Assembly: GCF_025384765.1 (NCBI RefSeq)
Contig: NZ_VHLL01000002.1
Coordinates: 1-64,000 of the forward strand
Length of the DNA: 64,000 bases
Reading direction: 5' to 3'
From: Methanoculleus formosensis
GTDB lineage: Archaea; Halobacteriota; Methanomicrobia; Methanomicrobiales; Methanoculleaceae
Position numbers and translations under genes: made by a program. Positions 17,804 through 25,445 of this stretch are shown here, piece by piece (the first letter of the stretch is position 1; every line of letters begins with the position of its first letter). Below the pieces are notes generated by a model. That model did no database searches, was not told the DNA's origin, and saw nothing but the letters and a program-made list of their open reading frames with translations.

Positions 17804-20703
17804 CGCCGCACCTCCGCCGTCGGCACCGGCTCAAGCAACCGCAGCGATATCAGGTCGTGGGAAGCGACCGAAATCTCCGCGGCGCCGGAAAGCCACCCGG
17901 GATCGGGGTAGACCGTCGCGAGCTGCTCCCGGAGTGCCTCCCGTTCAGCCACCAATTCCTGGCGCCGGGCCTCGATCCGCTCGGCAAAGATCGACGACCA
18001 CGTATCCTCGGCAAGCGCCCGGACAAGGTGTTTCTTCACGCTCGCCTCGCGCCCGGGGGGCAACGGCACCATCTCCACACGGTCGAGACCGGCGGCCTCC
18101 TCCTCGCCCGGGAAAGACCCCGTGACCAGATCGCAGGCGACCGGCACGATCTCCTCCACCAGCGAAGGGCGTGCCCCGCCGATGCTATAGCGAACGAGGA
18201 AGTGGTAGAGCGCCGTCACGTGGGCCACATTCGGGGTCGCCACCACGCAGACCCTGCCGTACATCTTCGTCTCCGGTGAGAAGACATCGCGCTTGACGAG
18301 CTCGATCAGGCGGCGCACCACCGGATGGCCTGTGTTCAGTTGCTCGATACCGGCCTCCTGAAGAGCGATCCGCTTCTCGAACGTAGCCTTCTCGATCACA
18401 TCGGGTAAGCCCGGCACCACCAGATCATTAGAGAGCAGGATTCGCAGTGTCTGGTTGCGGTCATGGTTCTCCGTGATCTCGCAGCCAAAGCGGACAAGCC
18501 CATTTCTTACAAAACGCTCGAAATCCTTCTCTGTCCCGATAACCTGCTCCGAAAGCGCCATCCGGGCCCGAACATCCTCGAGATCGACACCGGTCTGCCC
18601 GTAGAAACTCTCCCTCTTGATCTTCTCGATAGTCTCTTCGCTGAACGGATCGACCCGCTGCCCCGAACCGGGCCTATCCTGGTACGAATCAAACAGCGTC
18701 CGCTGCGCCGGCGGCAGACCGACATCCAGCCCCATCTCCCCGATAAGAGAGATCACGTCCGCATCGTCGCCGAAGAACGGCGGAGAGAATCCATAATCCT
18801 CCCGGATCTGTTGGGCCTTCTCGTACAGCACCCGGAGAATCTTTGCATCGAGCGTATCCCGCATCACCAGCGTCCGTATATGCACCTCGGGCTCGGGCTG
18901 CCCGTACCGGTCCAGCCGGCCGTTCCGCTGCTCAAGCCGGTTCGGGTTCCACGGCAGCTCGTAGTGAATGACCTGGTTGGCCATATGCTGGAGGTTCACC
19001 CCCTCGCTGATGCAGTCGGTCGCGACCAGAACCCCATATTCCGCCTTGATGAATGCCTCCATCACCTCGTGCCGGTTCTTCTCGTTCAGGTCGCCGTACA
19101 CGGCAAACACATGTGCAGGATCGATGCTCTTCAGCTTCTTCGGTATCTCTCTCGCGAGATAGTCCAGCGTATCCTTGTACCGGGTGAAGATCAGGACCTT
19201 CCGCGGGCCGTACTGTCCTCGCATCGCCAGGTCCAGGTAGCCGTTTCTCCGGGTGAGCTCCCGGAGCTTGCTGTCCTTTGCCGGGGTCACGTCCCGTGCC
19301 ATCTTCATCAGGTCCCGGAGACGCTCCGCTTCCGCTTCCAGTGCCGTCAGGCTCCCGTAAACCACCTGGTCGAGACGCTCGGACGCCTCCTCATCCGAGA
19401 GATCGTTGTCCCCTTCTTCATCAAGGGCGACCGCCTTCGCATGCCCCTCCGAGATTGCCTGCTCCTGCCTCTCGTCCTCCTCCCGGATCTTCTCCTCGAT
19501 CCGCTTGAGCCGGTTCTCAAGCGATATCTGTAACGCACGTGGAGAGGAGAGCCCCCGGCGGTGGAGGTGTAGCACCACCCACCGGGCCATCGTCCTGACT
19601 TCAATACGGTCATCCCGTTCTGCGAGATCGAGTAGACCGGTTCCGTAGTTGCTGAGTTCGTTTATGATCGTGTGTTCCTCGGGGAACGCCAGATCGACGG
19701 CAACCTCCTTCTGGTCGCGGGCCGGGAACGGATTATCTTCAGCGGCGTGGGAACGGAACCAGTCAACCACATCTTTTCGCCGCCGCTGGCAGACATGGTC
19801 TTTCGCCAGGGCCCGGTTGATCACCGGCTCATGCGGCGGGCCGGTTACAATCCCGCAGTCGAGCATGGTAAGGAGGCTCGCAAAGGTATCGGTATAGCCG
19901 TTATGGGGTGTTGCTGTGAGCAGCAGGAGATGTTTTGTCTTCTTCGCGACCTCTTTCGCCAGGGTGTGCCGGAGCATGCCAGTGCTCTCCTTCTCGGAAC
20001 TCTGGTGGGGTTTTGCGGCGAGATGTGCCTCATCGATGATCACAAGATCCCAGCCCGCGCTGATCGCAAAGGGGCGGACCCGCTCGGATTTGATGTAATC
20101 GATGGAAGTAATGATGCACGGATAACAATCCCAGGGGTTCGCCCCCGGTGGAATGCCCCTCTCAAGGCCGCGGAGATGCACCGACGAAAAGATCTTTGCA
20201 TCAATCTGGAAGAAGAACCGGAGCGCATCCTTCCACTGCTCCCGAAGGTTCTGCGGGCAGATGATGAGGATCCGGGATGCCAGGTTCCGGGACTTCAATT
20301 CAGAAACGATAAGCCCGGCCTCGATTGTCTTACCAAGCCCGACGTCGTCGGCGATCAGCATCCGGACTCGCTCCCCCTGGTTCAGGGCCATGATCACGGG
20401 AGCCAGCTGATACTCTGTCGGGATGACCGCACTCTTCCGCAGGCTCATCAACGGTGCAGTCCCGTGCACCATGGAATACCGGAACGCCTGAACCAGCAGG
20501 CGGTTGGTGGCGACATCTCCGATTATCTCCGGGTTCGGCGGATGAATTCTCCCCCTCTCAATCCGTTCAAACGGTGTGAAGAAACGATGCTGCTCTGCGG
20601 AATCGCTGTCGATACAGGTCGCACAGAGGATGTCCCCATCGACCAAATCAACTCGCCACAGGCGCCTCCTTAACGATACAATATCTCCTGAACGATATCC
20701 CAT
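17800..20703 (-). CDS. SNF2-family helicase (DISARM DrmD-like)
   Basis: This 967-residue protein is a SNF2-type DNA translocase. Walker A is ADDVGLGKTIEAG near residue 119, DEAH (IIDEAHLAAKPHQ) is near 224, LLLTATPHNGY is motif III, and the C-terminal lobe has SEGVNLQ and RNGRLDRYGQ. An N-terminal segment with ICATCIDSDSAEQHRFFTPFE precedes the ATPase. The C-terminal 250 residues have no motif I know. Length and layout fit DrmD of DISARM class 1. It is the first gene of a two-gene operon with the methyltransferase. In DISARM, drmA, drmB and drmC usually follow; here the only comparable helicase is the inverted one at 5773-11133. Confidence 0.85.
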   Translation of the reverse strand: MGYRSGDIVSLRRRLWRVDLVDGDILCATCIDSDSAEQHRFFTPFERIERGRIHPPNPEIIGDVATNRLLVQAFRYSMVHGTAPLMSLRKSAVIPTEYQLAPVIMALNQGERVRMLIADDVGLGKTIEAGLIVSELKSRNLASRILIICPQNLREQWKDALRFFFQIDAKIFSSVHLRGLERGIPPGANPWDCYPCIITSIDYIKSERVRPFAISAGWDLVIIDEAHLAAKPHQSSEKESTGMLRHTLAKEVAKKTKHLLLLTATPHNGYTDTFASLLTMLDCGIVTGPPHEPVINRALAKDHVCQRRRKDVVDWFRSHAAEDNPFPARDQKEVAVDLAFPEEHTIINELSNYGTGLLDLAERDDRIEVRTMARWVVLHLHRRGLSSPRALQISLENRLKRIEEKIREEDERQEQAISEGHAKAVALDEEGDNDLSDEEASERLDQVVYGSLTALEAEAERLRDLMKMARDVTPAKDSKLRELTRRNGYLDLAMRGQYGPRKVLIFTRYKDTLDYLAREIPKKLKSIDPAHVFAVYGDLNEKNRHEVMEAFIKAEYGVLVATDCISEGVNLQHMANQVIHYELPWNPNRLEQRNGRLDRYGQPEPEVHIRTLVMRDTLDAKILRVLYEKAQQIREDYGFSPPFFGDDADVISLIGEMGLDVGLPPAQRTLFDSYQDRPGSGQRVDPFSEETIEKIKRESFYGQTGVDLEDVRARMALSEQVIGTEKDFERFVRNGLVRFGCEITENHDRNQTLRILLSNDLVVPGLPDVIEKATFEKRIALQEAGIEQLNTGHPVVRRLIELVKRDVFSPETKMYGRVCVVATPNVAHVTALYHFLVRYSIGGARPSLVEEIVPVACDLVTGSFPGEEEAAGLDRVEMVPLPPGREASVKKHLVRALAEDTWSSIFAERIEARRQELVAEREALREQLATVYPDPGWLSGAAEISVASHDLISLRLLEPVPTAEVRR

Positions 20704-20813
20704 ATGCTCACCAGTTTGGGATGCCTCAAAGGGGCAATCAGAGTTAGAGGAACAATCTTTTTCGAAACACCATAAGCAATTCTCTTTTATCCCATGAAGG
20801 CAAAGGGACTCTT

Positions 20814-21257
20814 ATGGAGCACTGGCTTGCAATATCCAACCGGGACAATTCAAAGGTTGTAATAAAGAACCATATCTGGGGAGTTCCCAAACGGCACATC
20901 AATACAATCAGTAAGACGAAACCCGGTGACACTCTTCTCGTCTATGTCGGGCAGCAGGTGATCGATAGGGATACCACGCTTCCGCCGGCGATCACTGGGT
21001 GTTTCGAGATCACCTCAGAAGTCTATGAAGACACAAAGCCAATCTTCACCGCACCCCCGAAACTCGGAGCCGAAGTATTCCCGCTCCGGATCAAGCTCAG
21101 ACCCATCAAGATCTTCGATCCTCCGATCGAATTCAAACCACTTATATCGGAATTGAAATTCATCACCAACAAGACACAGTGGTCCGGGCACATTCGGGGC
21201 CAGGCAATGCGGATCATCCCCGAAGAAGACTACCAGCTGATAATGAACCAGCGATAA
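20814..21257 (+). CDS. EVE-domain protein, copy 1
   Basis: A 147-residue single EVE domain of the PUA-like fold. Diagnostic residues are HWLAISNRDN at the start, HIWGVPKRH near 22, KPGDTLLVYV near 38, and KFITNKTQWSGHIRGQAMRIIP near the end. EVE domains read modified bases in DNA or RNA and are frequent in defence loci as specificity modules. It diverges from the SNF2/methyltransferase operon and is followed 13 bases later by a DUF365 gene. A paralogue with the same neighbour lies at 35796. Confidence 0.85.
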   Translation: MEHWLAISNRDNSKVVIKNHIWGVPKRHINTISKTKPGDTLLVYVGQQVIDRDTTLPPAITGCFEITSEVYEDTKPIFTAPPKLGAEVFPLRIKLRPIKIFDPPIEFKPLISELKFITNKTQWSGHIRGQAMRIIPEEDYQLIMNQR

Positions 21258-21270
21258 CAGAGGAAGAACC

Positions 21271-21699
21271 ATGAGCACTATCACCGGTGTCACCTTCCCG
21301 GTCCCGAAACACCTCATGCCCCGGTTCTTTGCCGAAGGCAAAACCGTCTTCATCAAACCCGCCACCGTCTTCAAGGAACTCCGGAGCGGGATGAAACTCG
21401 TCTTCTACCAGTCCCACGAGGATACCGGCTACGCCGGGCAGGCGACGATCAGGCGGATCGTCATCGAAGACGACCCCCTCGCGTTCTTCGAGACCTTCGG
21501 CGACGCGATCTTCCTGACAAAAGAGGAGGCAAAAGCCTATGTCGAGAACCAGGAACGGTGGCAGGGGGTCCGGGTCAGGAAGGAGGCGCCCCGGAAGCGG
21601 CCCTGGATGGCCCTCGAACTCGAGGATGTCCAAAAATACGATACGGTGAAGAAGCCGGAGCGGTTTGTGCCGGTCGGGGGGAAGTACCTGCGAGAGTGA
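21271..21699 (+). CDS. DUF365 family protein, copy 1
   Basis: A 142-residue protein of archaeal family DUF365. It begins ITGVTFPVPKHLMPRFF, has FKELRSGMKLVFYQSHEDTG in the middle and ends PERFVPVGGKYLRE. The compact beta-rich pattern recalls PUA/ASCH-type folds, but this is inference. It is co-transcribed with the EVE gene and stands four bases before the NucS-like gene. The copy at 36249 is very similar and also follows an EVE gene; a truncated third copy is at 25202. The constant pairing suggests that EVE and DUF365 proteins act together. Confidence 0.8.
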   Translation: MSTITGVTFPVPKHLMPRFFAEGKTVFIKPATVFKELRSGMKLVFYQSHEDTGYAGQATIRRIVIEDDPLAFFETFGDAIFLTKEEAKAYVENQERWQGVRVRKEAPRKRPWMALELEDVQKYDTVKKPERFVPVGGKYLRE

Positions 21700-21703
21700 A
21701 CCC

Positions 21704-22639
21704 ATGGGCGACATCCGCATCTTTCGCATAGACGGGCCGGAAGCCTGCGAACTTAAGGGGTCTTCGGTCGCACTCGAAAAATCCCTCCAGGTCTACATCG
21801 AGAAGAACCTGGAGCAACTGCTCGGGATCACGTTCCTTGAGAGCGAATACTCGACGGGGAAGACGCACGGCGGCCGCATCGATAGCCTGGGGATCGATGA
21901 GAACGGTTTTCCGGTCATCATCGAATACAAACGAGCCATCAATGAAAACGTCATCAACCAGGGTCTCTACTACCTGGACTGGCTCCTCGATCATAAAGGC
22001 GAGTTCGAGTTGATGGTTCTCAAAAAGCTGGGCAAAGCCTACGACGAGAAGTTAGACTGGAGCAACCCGCGGCTCCTCTGCATCGCCGGTGACTTTACGA
22101 AGTACGATGTCCATGCAGTCCAGCAGATCAACCGCAACGTCGAACTCATCCGTTACCGGCAATTCGAAGACAACCTCCTGCTGTTAGAACTCGTGAACGC
22201 GACCGCTGCACAGAACGCCGCTACTGCCCTGAGTACCACCACAAAATCCAGTGAGGGCACCGGGCTGAGACCGGCCCGCACTGCACCGTCATTCTCTGAA
22301 AACCTTGAACGGTCTGATGTAGTCCTTCGGGACCGCGTCGAGGCGTTGAAGGCTTACATCGAGGCGCTCGGGGACGACGTCCAGACAAAGGTGCTCAAGT
22401 TCTATGTGGCCTTCAAGCGGATCAAGAACTTTGCCTGTATGACCATAGGCGTCCAGAAAAGAGAGATTGTCGTCTGGGTGAAGGTCGATCCTGATACAGT
22501 TGAAATCGAGCCGGGATTCACCCGGGACGTAAGAGAGATCGGTCATTACGGCACCGGGGACCTGGAGATACTGATCCGCTCCGATGCAGACCTGGAGAAA
22601 GCGAAACCCCTGATCCTGCAGAGTTACGAGGCGAACTAA
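21704..22639 (+). CDS. NucS-like PD-(D/E)XK protein with C-terminal DUF5655
   Basis: 311 residues from the ATG at 21704, directly after the DUF365 stop. The N-terminal 150 residues carry a restriction-like core: GGRIDSLGIDENGFPVIIEYK, then an INQGLYYLDWL helix, giving the Asp, Glu-x-Lys and Gln pattern of NucS/DUF91-type nucleases. A linker rich in Thr and Ala follows (residues about 180-205). The C-terminal 100 residues fit DUF5655, often attached to such nucleases. The third gene of the EVE operon, it could supply the cutting activity directed by the EVE reader. Confidence 0.8.
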   Translation: MGDIRIFRIDGPEACELKGSSVALEKSLQVYIEKNLEQLLGITFLESEYSTGKTHGGRIDSLGIDENGFPVIIEYKRAINENVINQGLYYLDWLLDHKGEFELMVLKKLGKAYDEKLDWSNPRLLCIAGDFTKYDVHAVQQINRNVELIRYRQFEDNLLLLELVNATAAQNAATALSTTTKSSEGTGLRPARTAPSFSENLERSDVVLRDRVEALKAYIEALGDDVQTKVLKFYVAFKRIKNFACMTIGVQKREIVVWVKVDPDTVEIEPGFTRDVREIGHYGTGDLEILIRSDADLEKAKPLILQSYEAN

Positions 22640-22744
22640 CCAAAGAAAAACGGAGGTGCTCAGCCGGGAATCTCCGGGGCACAGACTTCCGGCCGGCACC
22701 CGTGCTGAACCCGCCCCGCAACGTTTTTCCCGGGCGCCATCAGG

Positions 22745-24538
22745 TTATTCAGCGTAGATCTCACCAGCGGCAAGCTGCCTACCCTCAGCAAGGTATTTTG
22801 CGGCGCGGAGAATCAACTCTCCACGGGTGCGGAGGAACGCTTCAAAATCAGCCTTCAACTTCTCGTTCTTCTCGGACTCCTCAAGATCCTCGTAGCCCCC
22901 GTTGGCGAGCTCCCGAATGGGGATAAGATGCGATTGCAGCCGTTCACAGACGATAGTCTCTGATGTCCAGGCATACCGGTCCTTGAGATATTGAAGAGGG
23001 TCTTTCCGGCCGATGCTCATATTTGTCGTATCCGCGATGAGTGCGCAGTTCAGAGCGAGGAAACTGGGAATCTCAGCCTCTTTCAGCAACGCATCGGGAT
23101 AGATATGGTGATAGTGCCGCTTTTCTACGGTGCCTGCATCAAGGTGTTCTCCGGTTGCGAAGTCGAGGGCTCCCAGCCGGCAGGCGACGGCCAGTACGCC
23201 GCGGCCACGGATGGTCGCCCTTTTCGGCCATTCGGCGGTCATGAGTTCTTCTGCTTCCACAAAGGCGTGATCAGCGAAGATGGGGACGTCCTCAATGCTA
23301 TAAAGAGAGCCGTCAGGTTTGCGCTCGCCGGTGATGATCTGTTTCAGTCTGTTGAAATCAACAAATGCACGGGTGGCGGCTGCGTTTTCATAGCGGTCGG
23401 TGAAGAAAGCGTACCAGAGATATCTCTTCAGCAGGAGCTCATCCTGCCCCCGCTTGTCGCCGGATTCAGGGATATATGCATACAGGGCGGCAATGACGGC
23501 GAGCACGGCATTCGTCGGCAGGCGCTCTCTGTCGTAGATGCCTTCACCTTTCAGGAATGCAGCCATGCGATGCAGACTGTACGCCATCGTCTCCCAGTTC
23601 TCGACCATCAGCGCCTTGTCCATCTCCCATGCCCCCCGCTGGTTCGGGAGGTGCCCCTGAAGAAGAGCAGAGGTGGTAAGGATCTGGTCTGAGAGCGGCG
23701 AATACCGGGCGATTTCCGGATATTTTGCATCGAGTTCCGTCTCGAGATCGTGAAGGGACTGCTCCATAACACTCTCCACTTCCGCGACGATGATGTCATA
23801 TTGTGAAAGCGGCTTGCTGTTGGTATTCATGTTGATGAAGACGTTCAGGGCAACGGTCTTGTCGGTATGGGAGGGGAGAGAGAGGTAGGGGAGGTTATAG
23901 TTGGCTATGATCGAACGAAGGTCCTTGATCCGGTCGCTGACCCGTTTCTTATACTCAAAGAACCTGAGCAGTTCCTCTTTTTCTCCAGCAGGCTCCAGTG
24001 GCTTTGTTGCCGTCTCAATCCACTCATCGATCTCGTTCTGGATGTCTTCCGGTCGCATGAGGTTGGTAGGGATCATGCCACGCTCAAGACACTGCGCCGG
24101 GTCATCGCACCAGAGTGGATAGCGTTCACCATTCTCCCGGTAGTAACGACTTCGACAGAACACGGTGAGATTCTCGCGTTCCGCATCCCCTTCATACTGG
24201 TCGAGCTCCTTGAGATAGATGAAATAGGTCTCATTCTCGTAGTTGTTGTGAAAAACCCGCCAGAGTGCCGTAAGGCGCTGCTGGCCGTCAAGCAGGTGCT
24301 CGTAGACGCGACTATCCGTTCTGGGAGCGGTCATGAGGTACCGGGAGATGAACTTCTCGTTGTCACCGACCTGCAGAACGAGCGTAATACCCAGGGGAAG
24401 GTTATGAATGACCGTCTCCACCAGGCTGCAGATGCGCTGCCGGTCCCATGCCTCGAAGCGTTGAAACCGCGGTAACTTAATCTGGCTGTGCTTTATCTTG
24501 CCGTACCATTCGTCCAGGTTTCTGTTCCGTGCTTGCAT
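22745..24538 (-). CDS. GmrSD-type DUF262/DUF1524 protein (modification-dependent restriction)
   Basis: 597 residues. A GGAGGGAAGGAG ribosome site lies right before ATG 24538, so I prefer this start over an ATG 42 codons upstream. The N-terminal DUF262 domain (ParB/sulfiredoxin-like fold) shows LPRFQRFEAWDRQRI near residue 22 and LLDGQQRLTALW near 82. The C-terminal DUF1524 HNH-type part has KRHYHHIYPDALL near 475 and DTTNMSIGRKDP. GmrSD enzymes cut DNA with sugar-modified cytosines using a nucleotide cofactor. The protein is longer than a single domain, so both halves are fused. A convergent arrangement ends the EVE operon. Confidence 0.85.
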   Translation of the reverse strand: MQARNRNLDEWYGKIKHSQIKLPRFQRFEAWDRQRICSLVETVIHNLPLGITLVLQVGDNEKFISRYLMTAPRTDSRVYEHLLDGQQRLTALWRVFHNNYENETYFIYLKELDQYEGDAERENLTVFCRSRYYRENGERYPLWCDDPAQCLERGMIPTNLMRPEDIQNEIDEWIETATKPLEPAGEKEELLRFFEYKKRVSDRIKDLRSIIANYNLPYLSLPSHTDKTVALNVFINMNTNSKPLSQYDIIVAEVESVMEQSLHDLETELDAKYPEIARYSPLSDQILTTSALLQGHLPNQRGAWEMDKALMVENWETMAYSLHRMAAFLKGEGIYDRERLPTNAVLAVIAALYAYIPESGDKRGQDELLLKRYLWYAFFTDRYENAAATRAFVDFNRLKQIITGERKPDGSLYSIEDVPIFADHAFVEAEELMTAEWPKRATIRGRGVLAVACRLGALDFATGEHLDAGTVEKRHYHHIYPDALLKEAEIPSFLALNCALIADTTNMSIGRKDPLQYLKDRYAWTSETIVCERLQSHLIPIRELANGGYEDLEESEKNEKLKADFEAFLRTRGELILRAAKYLAEGRQLAAGEIYAE

Positions 24539-24987
24539 GCTCCTTCCCTCCCGATTGTTCTTCAGTCTTGGATCGATCCCGATTGCCTTCAGTTCCAGAA
24601 TGTCCACCTCGCCCACGCGGATCTGAGCAAGTCGCAAGTTATGGAAGAGCGAGGATATATTCACGAAAACGGACGGCCTGTTCGGAACACAATGATAACC
24701 TGTTGCCCGGACATTCTATAACACCTCCGGTTTTTGTTTGCTTTTTCGTTGTTCTATGTGTAGCAGATATCGGTTTAGGCTTCACATCTGAGTGCTCGAT
24801 CTTGCTTCTCCTGCCATCCATCCATATAACCGGCGTTTGCTGAGATATTAAGAGGGCTCGCCTCAGCCTCCATTCACTACCAGATTCTCTCTCTTCCCCC
24901 CACCCAATTCATCAGACATAACCAATCACCGATACTACCCAATCTTTCCCCAGGTGAATCACCAAGCGACTTCCACTCAACATCCTC
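24539..24987. other. Intergenic region without a gene
   Basis: About 450 bases upstream of the GmrSD-like gene. I see no coding sequence. On the minus strand the sequence GTGTTATAG near 24715 could be its TATA box, leaving a long leader; the unused upstream ATG at 24664 falls in this leader. The right part merges into the ~206-bp repeat. Confidence 0.5.
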
Positions 24988-25193
24988 AACCAAAACCAAC
25001 ACCCATATCTCCCCGGCCCCCGATCTCTCCTGCAACAACAATGGACCTCGCCCAGTACCGCCGGATCAACACCATCATCGAGCGCGACAGCGCCGACGCG
25101 ACCTACAAGTATGTCCTCCTCCGGGGTGTCATCGAGATCTGCCAGCAGTCCTCGCACCTGCGGGAGGAAGACGGCGATCAGGTCTCGTTTCCC
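24988..25193. repeat. ~206-bp direct repeat, left copy
   Basis: The sequence from AACCAAAACCAACACCC to the GTCTCGTTTCCC is nearly identical to 31399-31603. It covers the upstream region and first ~51 codons of the HNH gene at 31452. The two copies bracket the YhaN-YhaO, PLD and GIY-YIG genes in the same orientation, so recombination between them would delete about 6.4 kb. Confidence 0.9.
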
Positions 25194-25205
25194 GCTCGAA
25201 TATGA
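25041..25205 (+). pseudogene. Truncated HNH gene (N-terminal 51 codons)
   Basis: The first ~51 codons match the start of the HNH gene at 31452 (MDLAQYRRINTIIERDSAD and so on), then the frame ends after three unrelated codons. The stop TGA overlaps the ATG of a truncated DUF365 gene. The nuclease domain is absent, so no enzymatic activity is expected. The join looks like a recombination scar between two gene starts. Confidence 0.85.
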
Positions 25206-25384
25206 ACACTATCACCGGCGTCACCTTCCCTGTGCCCAAACGTCTCATGTCCCGGTTCTTCAATGACGGCAAAACCGTCTTCAAAGACCTCCGGAGCGGC
25301 ATGAGACTCGTCTTCGGCTGGCCCCGGGAGAGACTGATCGATAATATTGGCTGCTTTCCGGTATCCCCGGGCGTCCTGGTGTGA
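25202..25384 (+). pseudogene. Truncated DUF365 gene, copy 3
   Basis: The first ~38 codons match DUF365 copies 1 and 2 (ITGVTFPVPKRLMSRFF) except for loss of seven codons between two similar ACCGTCTTC stretches, a typical slippage deletion. After GMRLVF the reading frame continues into unrelated sequence and stops. It is thus a broken copy, directly fused to the truncated HNH gene. Confidence 0.8.
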
Positions 25385-25445
25385 ACTACAAAAGAATGGA
25401 TGGATTGACCAGGATGTCTTCTGACGACATCCCAATCAGGCCTGC

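Noticed and set aside
18463-19533. 356-codon frame antisense to the SNF2 helicase
   Set aside because: The other strand shows all helicase motifs; this frame exists because of GC-biased third positions.
19672-20673. 333-codon frame antisense to the SNF2 helicase
   Set aside because: Same reason; it covers the Walker A region of a real gene on the other strand.
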